Positions 17,653-27,522 are shown, numbered from the stretch's first letter. The stretch is 64,000 nt of DNA from SZUA-584 sp040768905 (GCA_040768905.1 JAXGMA010000001.1:2170001-2234000); one strand, 5' to 3'. Numbers and translations are program-made. The notes: generated from the sequence alone by a model not told the origin.

Positions 17653-19061
17653 CGGTCACGCCCTTTCGGTTTTGTCGGCATCGGTATAGTCTCTTTCACC
17701 TTGTAGTTCCCGCTCTCAATGCCTTTCTTGTGTGCCTTGAGATCAGCCGTGACGGATGGGCGCTGTTTTTGCTTGAATGGTTCAAGGTTCTTTTCGGCCT
17801 TTTTGAGCTCATTCCGCGAGGTTAGCGCCACAGGGTCGATCAGCTCGGATACATCCTTGCCATCAAGCCCGTTGATGGCGTCTGGGATGCAATCAAACCG
17901 GAATTCCTGCGTATCAAGGCCATATTTCGCGGCCATCGAATAAGCCACGCTTTCGGCCATAAAACGGGAGTTGGCCCTGTCATACGTCTGTCCCTGTCGC
18001 AGGTGGGCATTGGCATACTGTGTTTCTTTGATAAGACCGATGTACCTTTCACTGTCCGTTATATCGCTGCGAAGATAAATCTTCTTGTCATCGGGGCTAT
18101 AGAAGCTGTCCGTCGCGATATCATCCCTCACCTCCACGGGGACTGGTGCGGAGGCTCTGAGCCTGTCGATTTCAGATGCCATCGCCGTGCTTCCGTCGTG
18201 CAGCACGACGCCATGCTGTGGGATATCCTTGCCGTATGTCTCAGATATATCGTACACTTTCGCGTCGATGTAATTGCCAGTATGTTTTCCGTCGATCATT
18301 TCAGGCACAGTGACCTGTATGCCTTTTGCACCACGCTGGGGGTATCTGCCGAGTTCACGCCATTTTGTTTTGGAGAGTACAACAGAGGCGTTCGGAGCCT
18401 GCTCAAATATGCGATCCTGATTGTTTTGCGAATAGGCGTACATGGACGCGTTGACGCCTAAATACACCTTCCAGTTATCCGGTGTGATGGAGTCCTTGTT
18501 GCCGTTTTTTATATCGCTAACTATTTTTGGGGTATCCGCTGGATTTTTTCTTGTTGGCGATTTGGAATTTGGCATATCTGAGCCGCTCCGCTGTTGAGGC
18601 TCTTTTTTTAGCTGCGGTTCTCCGTTCTCGTCTATCACAGTTTCATATTCATTCTTCGGATTGTTGAATACCGATTCCCGCTCATGCGACAAACCGGTCA
18701 GCTCCATCTTTCCAACAACGTGCTCTACTTTTGCGTAATCCTTCTTTTTGAAAAACACATCGCACATGCCGTCCGTCGTGCGGGTATCCCTGACTGCCGA
18801 AAACAGCACACCGTATTTACGCGCCAAGGTTTTGAATTCGGGCAGCTCTTTTTGGTCGATTCGGACGATAGTGAGCTCATCGCCGCTTTTGAGCAGCTTA
18901 TTGAGGTTGATGGCTCCTTTCAGCCGTTTGTCGCCCTGTGCGTATCGGTACAGCAGCGCCGCTAAGTTCTTTGCGCCCGATCCGGTTAGCTTAATCATGA
19001 CTTCCGTACCTTGCAGCACCAGCCGAAACATGGTTTCGGCAGCGTCAGTTCCTGGGTTCAT
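17649..19061 (-). CDS. pcfB: PcfB-like (DUF3801) conjugation protein with C-terminal zincin-like domain
   Basis: A 470-residue protein. Residues 1-120 match the PcfB/DUF3801 family (starts near MFRLVLQGTEVMIKLTGSGA), which in pCF10-type systems bridges relaxase and coupling protein. A Gly/Ser/Pro-rich linker (about 130-185) joins a second domain resembling the ArdC-type metallopeptidase region (residues about 190-420). Where such domains carry HE-x2-H, here one reads LIKETQYANAH, followed by MAESVAYSMAAKYGLD, so the zinc site seems degraded. It is the first gene of the transcript that runs on to virD4 and virB2. The ATG at 19061 follows AGGAGG. The fusion with the second domain is the unusual part. 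Confidence 0.82.
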   Translation of the reverse strand: MNPGTDAAETMFRLVLQGTEVMIKLTGSGAKNLAALLYRYAQGDKRLKGAINLNKLLKSGDELTIVRIDQKELPEFKTLARKYGVLFSAVRDTRTTDGMCDVFFKKKDYAKVEHVVGKMELTGLSHERESVFNNPKNEYETVIDENGEPQLKKEPQQRSGSDMPNSKSPTRKNPADTPKIVSDIKNGNKDSITPDNWKVYLGVNASMYAYSQNNQDRIFEQAPNASVVLSKTKWRELGRYPQRGAKGIQVTVPEMIDGKHTGNYIDAKVYDISETYGKDIPQHGVVLHDGSTAMASEIDRLRASAPVPVEVRDDIATDSFYSPDDKKIYLRSDITDSERYIGLIKETQYANAHLRQGQTYDRANSRFMAESVAYSMAAKYGLDTQEFRFDCIPDAINGLDGKDVSELIDPVALTSRNELKKAEKNLEPFKQKQRPSVTADLKAHKKGIESGNYKVKETIPMPTKPKGRDR

Positions 19062-19150
19062 ACTAGAGACCTCCTTTTTTGTAATTATTTTTTAAAGAGC
19101 AATACGAAGACTGCTCTATAGACAATTATGGCAGCTGTGCAGATTGTGGC

Positions 19151-19179
19151 GTGACAAAACTTCACTCTTCACTTATAAT
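19151..19179 (+). promoter_or_regulatory. Promoter of the Na/Pi cotransporter gene
   Basis: GTGACA (19151-19156) and TATAAT (19174-19179) with a 17-base spacer, about 60 bases before the ATG at 19241. It lies in the 180-base divergent gap between the pcfB-like gene and the transporter. Confidence 0.65.
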
Positions 19180-19240
19180 AATTTTGCGAAAGCTTAGCAT
19201 TAGCAAAACATTATAATTAAATATAACTGAAGGGTAGTTT

Positions 19241-20857
19241 ATGAGTATTTTCTCGGTGTTTTTACTTCTGGGCGGTCTGGGCATGTTCTTATACGGCATG
19301 AAGATAATGTCTGACGGTCTGGAAAAAACTGCGGGAGACCGCATGCGCCGCGTTCTTGAAGTACTGACTGGCAACCGCTTTGCGGCAGTAGGCGTGGGTG
19401 CTGGTGTCACAATGATAATACAAAGCTCTTCAGCAACGACTGTCATGGTCGTCGGTTTTGTGAATGCTGGCCTAATGACACTGCTGCAAGCCGCTGGTGT
19501 GATCATGGGCGCAAACATCGGCACCACCATCACGGCACAGCTCATCGCATTTAAGCTTTCGGATATCGCGCCGCTCATACTCTTTGCGGGAATGCTTTTA
19601 ACCGTTTTTATACGAAAGCGCCTGTTTGCTCGTATAGGAGAAATCGTACTGGGCTTTGGCATACTGTTTTTGGGCTTGACGCTGATGTCTCAGGCGATGG
19701 AACCACTCAGAGAGGTTGAGGCGTTCCAGAATCTTCTCATCAGCTTTAAGAACCCAATTGTGGGTGTGCTGGTCGGCGCAGTCTTCACCGCTGTTATCCA
19801 AAGCTCGTCCGCATCCGTAGGCATACTGCAGGCACTGGCTATGCTGGGTCTTGTAGGGCTCGATTCGGCGGTTTATGTCGTTCTCGGCCAGAACATCGGG
19901 ACATGCATCACTGCCATACTGGCAGCCATCGGTACCAGCGTCAATTCTCGCCGCACCGCTGGCATCCACTTGATATTCAATATACTGGGCACGCTGATCT
20001 ATCTTGCCATCCTCGCCATATTCCCTTCCATCGTAGATTTTGTCGCATCCGTTTCACCGGACAACGTGTCCCGGCAGATCGCCAACTTCCATACCATATT
20101 TAACGTAACCGTCACCGTATTGCTTTTCCCGTTTTCAAGGCTAATAATACAGCTCATCATGCGTATTATTCCTGAAAAGCACGATCCACACCGTGTGGAA
20201 AAGAAGCTTGTGTATCTGGATGAACGCATCGTTCAGACCCCCTCTATCGCGCTAACGCAGACATTAAAAGAGCTATGTCGCATGGGCGATATGGCGGCAA
20301 GAAATATGAAACTGTCGTTAGATGCCTTTTTCAAACGCGATGAGCAAAAGGCATCGTACGTAATGGATATCGAAAAAACCGTGGACTATTTGAGCGATAA
20401 CATTACGCAGTACATGATTGAGTTCCGTGGCTTGGACCTCTCCGATCACGATCTCAAGACTTTGGGTAGCCTATACCACGTGGTGATCGACATGGAACGC
20501 ATTAGTGATCTGGCCGAGAATGTGGCCGAATTTTCGATGACACTTATGGAAAAGCGATCGAGACTGTCTCTCGAGGCTGAAACTCAGCTATTAGAAATGG
20601 CGGACAGAACCATGGAGATACTAAAAGTTAGCCTTGAGACCTTTGAAAAACGCGACAAAGTCAGTCTTAAGGTGGTTGACGCGCTGGAGTCAGAGGTCGA
20701 CATGATGAAAAAAACGTTGCTTAATAACCATATTGACCGTCTGCAAGATAAAATCTGCGATCCGCAAACAGGCGTGATTTTCACCAACATGGTGGCAACG
20801 CTTGAGCGTGTTGCTGACCACGCCACTAACATCGCGTTTTCCATAATCAACGACTAG
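19241..20857 (+). CDS. Na+/phosphate cotransporter with PhoU-like C-terminal domain
   Basis: A 538-residue membrane protein of the NptA/YjbB type Na/Pi cotransporter family. Two repeated transport units each carry the QSSSA signature (IIQSSSATTVMVVG near residue 61 and VIQSSSASVGILQ near 187), followed by the GANIGTT/GQNIGTC motifs. Around nine membrane segments occupy the first 315 residues, then a helical PhoU-type domain (about 335-535) with ERISDLAENVAEFS and ERVADHATNIAFS motifs. The ATG at 19241 has AAGGG before it and a good promoter at 19151. It is read away from the transfer genes and converges on the P-type ATPase gene, so it is the first gene of the cargo block inserted between pcfB and the relaxase. 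Confidence 0.92.
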   Translation: MSIFSVFLLLGGLGMFLYGMKIMSDGLEKTAGDRMRRVLEVLTGNRFAAVGVGAGVTMIIQSSSATTVMVVGFVNAGLMTLLQAAGVIMGANIGTTITAQLIAFKLSDIAPLILFAGMLLTVFIRKRLFARIGEIVLGFGILFLGLTLMSQAMEPLREVEAFQNLLISFKNPIVGVLVGAVFTAVIQSSSASVGILQALAMLGLVGLDSAVYVVLGQNIGTCITAILAAIGTSVNSRRTAGIHLIFNILGTLIYLAILAIFPSIVDFVASVSPDNVSRQIANFHTIFNVTVTVLLFPFSRLIIQLIMRIIPEKHDPHRVEKKLVYLDERIVQTPSIALTQTLKELCRMGDMAARNMKLSLDAFFKRDEQKASYVMDIEKTVDYLSDNITQYMIEFRGLDLSDHDLKTLGSLYHVVIDMERISDLAENVAEFSMTLMEKRSRLSLEAETQLLEMADRTMEILKVSLETFEKRDKVSLKVVDALESEVDMMKKTLLNNHIDRLQDKICDPQTGVIFTNMVATLERVADHATNIAFSIIND

Positions 20858-20879
20858 AAGAAAATTACATAGAGATAAT

Positions 20880-20907
20880 GGGGAGAACACTAGGTACTGT
20901 ACTCCCC
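20880..20907. terminator. Convergent-gene hairpin
   Basis: GGGGAG (20880-20885) pairs with CTCCCC (20902-20907), with an inner GTAC self-pairing loop, between the ends of the convergent transporter and P-type ATPase genes. A moderately T-rich stretch follows on the plus strand. It overlaps the ATPase stop, so it is only a possible bidirectional terminator. Confidence 0.4.
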
Positions 20908-23586
20908 TCCTTTAATTTTGGTAATAATATGCTTTCGTATTATATCAATCGGCACCACGGTAAAGGCAAGAAGAATCGCAATTATTAGTTCGCCGGGGGT
21001 TAAAGCGGAGGTTCGGAAAAGCCTACCGCCTACATAAATTAAAACGATTTGGATCCCAGCTATTAACACCATAATTTTTAAAAACATCTTGTTTCTTCTG
21101 ATATTAGCAAACAAGTTGGGCAAATGTGTACGAGCATTAAAGCTGTTGAATATTCCAGCAAAAAGAAATAGCGTAAAGAAAGCAGTTAAGAAGTATTCAT
21201 TGGAAGGAGAAGGCCTAAACATCTTCTGGAATACATGTAGCTTCAAAAACATAAGGCATAAAACGGAAGTATAGGCACCGGTGAACAATATCTGACTCCA
21301 CATATATTTATTTATGATACGCTCGTCACGTCTTTTCGGGCGCTCTGTCATATAGTATTTTAAAGGAGGTTCTGCCCCATAAGCGAGGCCTGCAAGCGTA
21401 TCCATTACAAGGTTGATCCATAACATCTGTAATACGGTTACTGGCATTTCAATGCCTATGAAAGGTCCTATTACGGATATACTGACGGCACACAAGTTCA
21501 CGGTAAGCTGGAATATAATGAATTTGCGGATACTTTTAAATATAGTCCTCCCGTAAAGGATTGCTTTTGCGATGGATATCAGATTATTGTCCAGTATTAC
21601 AATATCACCAGCCTCCTTTGCTATTTCCGTGCCGCTCCCCATTGCAAAACCTACATCCGCCTTTTTTAACGCAGGCGCATCATTGATTCCGTCTCCTGTC
21701 ATTCCCACTACAAAACCTTTTTTTTGCGCAATATTGACCAAACGGGTCTTGTCGGCAGGCATTGCCCGCGCTACTACTCGAAGATGTGATAGAAACGTGC
21801 TTATGTCCCTATCAGAAAGATTACGGAGTTGATCTGATGTTAATGCTACGTGATGCGGACTTCTTAAAATGCCAACTTCTCTGGCAACCGCAGTTGCAGT
21901 TTCAATGCTATCCCCTGTAATCATAACGACCTGGACTCCCGCTGATTTGACTTGGGATACGCCCAAAGCGGCATTAACACGTATAGCGTCCTGTATACCT
22001 AAGATTCCGACAAGCCTTAGGTTTTTAAAATAGCTGTTTGTCGAAACGAGTGAATCAGATACCGCTACAGCCAACAGGCGGATTGAGTTTCGTGAGAGCA
22101 TATTAATCTTTTTGATAAGCTCAGCTTTTTGATTAAAGTTTTGTATTTGAAGATTTTCATCGTAATAGGTAGAACAGAACGGGAGAATTTTTTCTGGAGC
22201 GCCTTTGATGAATGTTAAATTATATTTTCCTTTTACTTGTGCGCATGAAAACTTGTTTGCGCTGCTAAAAGGGATCTTTGATATAACATCAACATTATAA
22301 AAATTTGTTGGGTACTGTAATATATAAGACAGAAGCGCACGATCAGTTGCGTTTCCGCCAATAGATTCATTTTTCCCGTTTTTTTCTACAACCAAGGCTT
22401 CGTTATTGTAATATATCGAAGAAACGATAAAATCCCAAAGAGCATGGTTTTTATATAGTTTTTCAGCTGAATCATATTCTTTATTATTGCCGGTAATAAA
22501 GGTTTTTACTTTCAGCGTTCCTTGTGTAAGAGTACCCGTCTTATCCGTAAATAATATATTCAAACTGCCGGATGTTTCAATGCTAACGAGTTTGCGAACC
22601 AGAAGGTTGTCTTTTAACATCCGTTTCATGTTTGATGACAGTACAACGGTAATCATCATGGGGAGACCTTCGGGAACGGCTACGACAATGATAACAACAG
22701 CGAGTAGTATAGCTTGAAAGAGATCTGCTACCATTAAGTTGGTATGTGAAAAGTATGAAAAAAAGTTATCAAAAGTATAACCTCTTTTAAACAAAATGGC
22801 GTTAAACATATAGGCAACGGCTACAGCACCAGAACTTATATAAGCGAATGTGCTTATTGTTTTTGCTAGATGGGAAAGACGGAGTTTGAGTGGGCTTACC
22901 CTCGTTTCTTCTTGTACTTGGCTTGCTATGCTACCGTAAAATGTTTTATCTCCAACAGTTGTAACGATCATGATTCCTTGTCCGTTGCAGACGATGGAAC
23001 CACGGAATAAATGCAGCGGATTGTTTATGTTCAATGCTAAATGATTACCCAGTTGAGCACCTGTTCCGTATTTATGAACCTCTGTAGATTCACCGTTAAG
23101 AGGTGATTGATCCACTTCCAATGATCCTTGCAACATATATCCGTCAGCAGGGACACGGTCTCCAGCTTGCAGCAACACATAATCGCCAACGACTATTTCA
23201 TGGATGGGAAGTTCTACAAGACCGCCGTTGCGGTAAATCTTGCATCGCAGACGTTCAGCCTCCTCCTGAAGCTTTTTAAAAGTTTGCTCACTTCCATATT
23301 CTGAGATGGTGGAAACCAGAGTTGCAAGAAATATGGCGATCCCGATACCAACAGATTCAAACCAGCTTTCACCTTGTATGGTAAAAATGAGATTTATAAA
23401 AAATGCAGCCAAAAGGATTTTTATGATGGGGTCACCGAAATTGCCAAGAAACTTATTCAGGAATCCTTTTTTGTTTGTTTTGGTTATTTCGTTACAACCA
23501 TTTCTACTCCTTGATTTATTCACTTCATGGTTATTTAATCCCTTAATTGTATTGATGTGTCTCTTTGCTAAGGTCTCTATAGGCAT
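20890..23586 (-). CDS. PMCA-type calcium-translocating P-type ATPase
   Basis: An 898-residue P2-type cation pump that exports Ca2+ by ATP hydrolysis. It has the N-terminal cation-ATPase domain, the TGES-type loop (LNGESTEVHK), the phosphorylation motif DKTGTLTQG near residue 350, KGAPE in the nucleotide domain, MITGDSIETA, and the hinge MTGDGINDAPALKKADVGFA. Ten membrane segments are expected. The ATG at 23586 is preferred over one 30 bases upstream because AGGAGG sits nine bases before it. It lies downstream of the SLC13/ArsB-type permease gene on the same strand with a 235-base gap. Substrate Ca2+ is inferred from subfamily resemblance. Confidence 0.9.
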   Translation of the reverse strand: MPIETLAKRHINTIKGLNNHEVNKSRSRNGCNEITKTNKKGFLNKFLGNFGDPIIKILLAAFFINLIFTIQGESWFESVGIGIAIFLATLVSTISEYGSEQTFKKLQEEAERLRCKIYRNGGLVELPIHEIVVGDYVLLQAGDRVPADGYMLQGSLEVDQSPLNGESTEVHKYGTGAQLGNHLALNINNPLHLFRGSIVCNGQGIMIVTTVGDKTFYGSIASQVQEETRVSPLKLRLSHLAKTISTFAYISSGAVAVAYMFNAILFKRGYTFDNFFSYFSHTNLMVADLFQAILLAVVIIVVAVPEGLPMMITVVLSSNMKRMLKDNLLVRKLVSIETSGSLNILFTDKTGTLTQGTLKVKTFITGNNKEYDSAEKLYKNHALWDFIVSSIYYNNEALVVEKNGKNESIGGNATDRALLSYILQYPTNFYNVDVISKIPFSSANKFSCAQVKGKYNLTFIKGAPEKILPFCSTYYDENLQIQNFNQKAELIKKINMLSRNSIRLLAVAVSDSLVSTNSYFKNLRLVGILGIQDAIRVNAALGVSQVKSAGVQVVMITGDSIETATAVAREVGILRSPHHVALTSDQLRNLSDRDISTFLSHLRVVARAMPADKTRLVNIAQKKGFVVGMTGDGINDAPALKKADVGFAMGSGTEIAKEAGDIVILDNNLISIAKAILYGRTIFKSIRKFIIFQLTVNLCAVSISVIGPFIGIEMPVTVLQMLWINLVMDTLAGLAYGAEPPLKYYMTERPKRRDERIINKYMWSQILFTGAYTSVLCLMFLKLHVFQKMFRPSPSNEYFLTAFFTLFLFAGIFNSFNARTHLPNLFANIRRNKMFLKIMVLIAGIQIVLIYVGGRLFRTSALTPGELIIAILLAFTVVPIDIIRKHIITKIKGGEYST

Positions 23587-23820
23587 GCAAAGCATCCTCC
23601 TCAATTTATTAAACAATACAATAATAAATTGTTATGCCATGACCTAATATAAAATACTTTCCATGCTTTTGATCAGAACAATGTATAATCTGATAGTAAA
23701 ATGACATCAGTAAAAACTCTATATGTTGTAAAGAACAAAATGGTGGTGCAGCATATGGTGTTGTTTAACTGCGCTTGTTTTATCTCTTTCTAATATTGAA
23801 GTGTTAAACATTAAATTATC

Positions 23821-25092
23821 CTACCCCCATGTCAACCATATAAGTATATAACCCGTAGCAACTGCTGCCAAAGTAAATGGTATACCTATTTTTAGAAATT
23901 GTGTTGTGCTGACTTCATATCCTTGTTTGCGTAATATGCCTATTCCAGCAATGTTCGCTGAAGCTCCTATCGGCGTCATGTTTCCTCCCAATGTTGCTCC
24001 GATAAGCAGTCCAAAATACAAAAGATACGGTTCTATGCTCAGAGTATTTGCTATCCCAGCTACAACGGGCAGCATTGTCGCAACATATGGGATATTATCT
24101 ATAAAAGCCGAAAAAAGTACAGATGCAAAAACAACTAAAGTATATGTAACAAAGACATTGCCATTGCTAAGCACTACAAAGATCTGGCTGATATCTTTCA
24201 TGATTCCCGTTTCCGATATTCCCCCTACGACTACAAAAAGCCCTGCGAGTAGGATTATGGTGGAATAATCAATTTCTTTTAAACTCTCAATTGCACCAGA
24301 GAGATTTTTGGCTTTAATCAGACTAACAGTAAGACCAATAAACAACAACCCCATACAAATGAGTCCGTTTGTTATAGGCGGTCTTTCAGAGAAAAAAGAA
24401 GCAAGAATAAGAAATACAATCATACTCGCCAAAAGGAATGTTGGAAAATAGTCAGTGACTACTGTTTTTTCTGCTAAATGTAAAGGTTCCTTTTCTCTTC
24501 TGAACAGAATCAATAAGATAGAAGTCGCAGCAATCGCTCCTAACTGCACAACCCAAAATAAGCTTGGTTTCCCTTGAAAGAAGAAAAAATCTAGAAAATC
24601 CATTTTGGCATGACCGCCCAAAAGAATGGATGTCGTATCACCAACCAGAGTTGCGGCACCCTGAAGATTTGATGAGACAGATATAGCGATTATAATCGGC
24701 ACAGGAGAGATTTCTAGCTTCTTTGATATGGTTATTGCGACAGGAGCAATCATTAGTACTGTTGCGACATTGTCAACGAATGCAGAAATAATTCCTGCGA
24801 AAAGGGATAAAAAGATTATAGCCCATTTGACATTGCCAACCTTATCAATGATAAGATCGGCAAGCAGAGATGGCATTTTTGATTTAATGAATAATGTGAC
24901 GATGCCCATTGTGCCTATGATCATCATCAAAACGTTCCAGTCTATAATAAAAAATATCTTTTCCAGAGGTACGATTCCAAGGATTATATACAATACAGCA
25001 GACCCAAGAGCAATGTAGGCCCTGATTTTAGGTAGGAGCAGAAGTAATGTATAGGTTGTTACAAATAAAACCAAAGTAACTGTCTTAACCAT
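23821..25092 (-). CDS. SLC13/ArsB/NhaD-type ion permease
   Basis: A 423-residue polytopic membrane protein with about eleven hydrophobic segments. Paired motifs SAFVDNVATVLMIAPV (near residue 108) and SAFIDNIPYVATMLPVV (near 330), together with SSNLQGAATLVGDTTS and GGNMTPIGASANIAG, are those of the ion-transporter superfamily that includes ArsB, NhaD and the P/DASS transporters. The substrate cannot be told from sequence; no arsR or arsC lies nearby, so an arsenite role is not supported. The ATG at 25092 follows GGAGAG; an upstream in-frame start lacks a ribosome site. It is divergent from the DUF1538 gene across about 280 bases and probably co-transcribed with the Ca2+ ATPase. Confidence 0.87.
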   Translation of the reverse strand: MVKTVTLVLFVTTYTLLLLLPKIRAYIALGSAVLYIILGIVPLEKIFFIIDWNVLMMIIGTMGIVTLFIKSKMPSLLADLIIDKVGNVKWAIIFLSLFAGIISAFVDNVATVLMIAPVAITISKKLEISPVPIIIAISVSSNLQGAATLVGDTTSILLGGHAKMDFLDFFFFQGKPSLFWVVQLGAIAATSILLILFRREKEPLHLAEKTVVTDYFPTFLLASMIVFLILASFFSERPPITNGLICMGLLFIGLTVSLIKAKNLSGAIESLKEIDYSTIILLAGLFVVVGGISETGIMKDISQIFVVLSNGNVFVTYTLVVFASVLFSAFIDNIPYVATMLPVVAGIANTLSIEPYLLYFGLLIGATLGGNMTPIGASANIAGIGILRKQGYEVSTTQFLKIGIPFTLAAVATGYILIWLTWG

Positions 25093-25372
25093 AATACTCT
25101 CCACGTTTGCATGATAATATCATACACAATATTCTTAAGAAAGCCTGTCTGAGTCGCTCCTTTATTTTTAAAACATGCGCTATGTTAAGTCAACACTTCT
25201 AAAGCCTTTTTCTAAAAAAGTTCGTTGGGAAAAGCATGGAACAAAACCTTTTAAAATGTGTTATAATTTCTTTATCCCGATAGTCGGATTCCGGTATTCT
25301 GTATTTTTGATGGCGATGTACAAAGCGCTGTGAGATATATCTGGATAAAATGTTTCGAATGGAGGACATTTT
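25093..25372. promoter_or_regulatory. Divergent control region of the cargo block
   Basis: A 280-base gap between two divergent transporter genes. On the plus strand a TATAAT (25261-25266) lies about 105 bases before the DUF1538 start, with only a poor -35 match. The leader after it contains a short CCGA/TCGG hairpin near 25276. I do not recognise a known riboswitch class in it. Confidence 0.4.
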
Positions 25373-26866
25373 TTGACCGTACTTTTCAACAAATTCAAAG
25401 AAAATTTTTTTGCAGTCGGGCCGATCGTGCTGATTGTACTCATTTTGCATTTTACAATTTCGCCCATTTCAACGCCTCTACTGGTCAAATTTATTATTGG
25501 ATCGGTATTCGTGGTTTTGGGATTGTCCATATTTTTAATGGGCATAGATATTGGCATCACGCCTTTAGGCCACCTGACCGGGCAAGCGCTGGCTAAATCC
25601 AATAAGCTGTTGCTGGTCATCGTTGCAGGACTTGTTCTCGGCTTTTTTGTGTCAATTGCAGAGCCCGGGCTGCTGGTGCTGGCAAATCAGGTAGATGAGG
25701 TCACATCCGGTACCATATCCAGCGTTGTGATTCTGGTGGTGGTATCCGTGGGGCTTGCGGTTATGGTGGCACTCGGGTTTATACGGATATTTTACAATGT
25801 TCCGTTGTACAAAATACTGTTCGTTCTCTATCTGTTGATTTTCGGGATGGCCATTTTTACATCCCCTGAGTTTTTGGCGGTTGCATTTGATGCGTCGGGA
25901 GCCACGACGGGTATCCTCGCCGTTCCGTTTATACTATCGCTTTCTGTAGGCATCTCGGCGTTGAAAAAGGACAGCAAGGCGTCAGAGAAGGATAGCTTCG
26001 GTCTGGTTGCCATTGCATCTACCGGCGCGATATTGTCAGTGATGCTGCTCAACATCATATCTAATACAACCGAATTCTCTGTCGGGCTTGGAAGTGCGAA
26101 ATCTGAAGCCACGTCGGTGTTCGGTGCTTTTCTAGCCATAGCGCCCGGCACGTTGACAGAAGGCATTCTTGCGCTCTTACCACTCCTTGTTGCTTTTTTG
26201 GTGTTACAATTGCTATGGTTTAAGCTAGATAAGAAGGCTTCCAAGAAGATACTGAAAGGCTTCCTGTATGCTTTTTTAGGACTGATCCTATTCTTTCTGG
26301 GTGTGAATGCCGGCTTTATGGAGGTGGGCATCATACTCGGAAGCCAGCTGGCATCTATGGAGAGCAGTGTTTTTGTTATTGTCGTTGGGTTCGTTATAGG
26401 ATTTGTCACCATCGCTGCAGAACCGGCCGTTTATGTTCTCACGTACCAGATTGAAGATGTGACGAGCAGATATGTGCGAAGAAAATCAGTGCTGATAGCG
26501 CTCACCATTGGCGTTGGGCTTGCTGTTGCTTTATCAGTCGTTCGGATTTTGGTTCCCGCAATACAGCTATGGCATTATCTGCTGCCGGGGTATATTATCG
26601 CCATCGCCTTGTCGTTTATTGTTCCCAAGCTGTTTGTGGGAATCGCTTTTGACGCCGGCGGAGTGGCTACCGGGCCCATGACCGCAACCTTTATTCTTGC
26701 TTATACACAGGGGGTTGCGGACACTTTTGAAGGGGCGAGTTTACTGGTGGATGGTTTCGGAATGATTTCCATGGTGGCACTGTTTCCGATCATAACCCTA
26801 GAAATCTTGGGACTACTTTATAAAGTGAAATCGAGAAAAAGCGAGGTAGATATAAAGTGTCAATGA
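25373..26866 (+). CDS. DUF1538 family membrane protein, two-repeat
   Basis: A 497-residue integral membrane protein with about twelve hydrophobic segments, matching the DUF1538 family. It is an internal duplication: the motif FDASGATTGILAVPF near residue 171 recurs as FDAGGVATGPMTATF near 426, and ISIAEPGLLVLANQVDEVTS near 85 as AAEPAVYVLTYQIEDVTS near 345. Such conserved polar motifs within membrane repeats suggest a transporter or channel, but substrate and activity are not established to my knowledge. The start is TTG at 25373, chosen because GGAGG lies seven bases before it. The stop overlaps the tandem P-II gene, so the two are translationally coupled and the P-II protein probably gates this one. 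Confidence 0.85.
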   Translation: MTVLFNKFKENFFAVGPIVLIVLILHFTISPISTPLLVKFIIGSVFVVLGLSIFLMGIDIGITPLGHLTGQALAKSNKLLLVIVAGLVLGFFVSIAEPGLLVLANQVDEVTSGTISSVVILVVVSVGLAVMVALGFIRIFYNVPLYKILFVLYLLIFGMAIFTSPEFLAVAFDASGATTGILAVPFILSLSVGISALKKDSKASEKDSFGLVAIASTGAILSVMLLNIISNTTEFSVGLGSAKSEATSVFGAFLAIAPGTLTEGILALLPLLVAFLVLQLLWFKLDKKASKKILKGFLYAFLGLILFFLGVNAGFMEVGIILGSQLASMESSVFVIVVGFVIGFVTIAAEPAVYVLTYQIEDVTSRYVRRKSVLIALTIGVGLAVALSVVRILVPAIQLWHYLLPGYIIAIALSFIVPKLFVGIAFDAGGVATGPMTATFILAYTQGVADTFEGASLLVDGFGMISMVALFPIITLEILGLLYKVKSRKSEVDIKCQ

Positions 26867-27522
26867 TTCCTGATATAAAAAGGTTCGAGCTCATATGCGT
26901 GATCGTCAACTATGGGCTGGGCAGCAAGGTTTTGAAAATTGCGAAGCAGGAAGGTATTTCAGGGGGGACGGTGCTGCTCGGAAAGGGCACTGTGAAAAAC
27001 CGTCTTTTGGAAATACTCGAAATCAACGATATCAGAAAAGAAGTCGTTCTGCTGGTTACGGATTGCGCACTGGTGGATGCAGCGCTTAAAAGCCTGGATA
27101 GGGAGGTTCAATTTCGCAAGCCCTATCACGGCATTGCTTTTACCATTCCGGTGGGGGCGTTTTTGGGTACTGGCGATTATAATTATAAAAGTCATTTTAT
27201 AGACGGAGGCAAAAAGGAGAATATGTATCAGTCACTGTTTATCATTGTAGACAAGGGAAAAGGCGAGGATGTCATGAGCGCCGCGACCAGCGCCGGTGCC
27301 AGAGGCGGCACGATCATCAACGCGAGAGGTTCGGGTATCCACGAAACAAGCAAGCTTTTCAATATGGAAATAGAGCCTGAGAAAGAGCTTGTTATGATAC
27401 TCGCCGAAAAAGCGCTGATTGACAGCATAGTGAGCGAGGTCAGCACGGCAATGGAGATCGACAAACCGGGCAACGGTATTTTGTTTCTGCTGAATGTGAA
27501 CAAAATTATGGGGTTAAGATAG
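26857..27522 (+). CDS. Tandem P-II-like regulatory protein
   Basis: A 221-residue soluble protein made of two P-II-type domains in one chain (about residues 7-100 and 113-218). The first has GISGGTVLLGKGTVKN, the second AGARGGTIINARGSG and GNGILFLLNV. P-II proteins are trimeric nucleotide and metabolite sensors that control transporters by inserting a loop into them. It overlaps the DUF1538 gene by ten bases (GTG at 26857, or ATG at 26863), so it is likely the gate of that membrane protein, as GlnK is for AmtB. Fusion of two domains would give a pseudo-hexamer from three chains or a single three-fold assembly with asymmetry; which one is unknown. No glnA-type gene is near. Confidence 0.82.
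   Translation: MSMIPDIKRFELICVIVNYGLGSKVLKIAKQEGISGGTVLLGKGTVKNRLLEILEINDIRKEVVLLVTDCALVDAALKSLDREVQFRKPYHGIAFTIPVGAFLGTGDYNYKSHFIDGGKKENMYQSLFIIVDKGKGEDVMSAATSAGARGGTIINARGSGIHETSKLFNMEIEPEKELVMILAEKALIDSIVSEVSTAMEIDKPGNGILFLLNVNKIMGLR

Noticed and set aside
19162..19969. Minus-strand frames opposite the Na/Pi cotransporter
   Set aside because: Antisense shadows; repetitive Ser/Pro/Arg composition with no domain.
23821..25092. Calling the permease arsB and the block an arsenic island
   Set aside because: No arsR, arsC or arsA is nearby, and the motifs are shared by the whole ion-transporter superfamily.
25267..25372. Riboswitch before the DUF1538 gene
   Set aside because: Only a small hairpin is visible; no conserved core of a known class could be matched.
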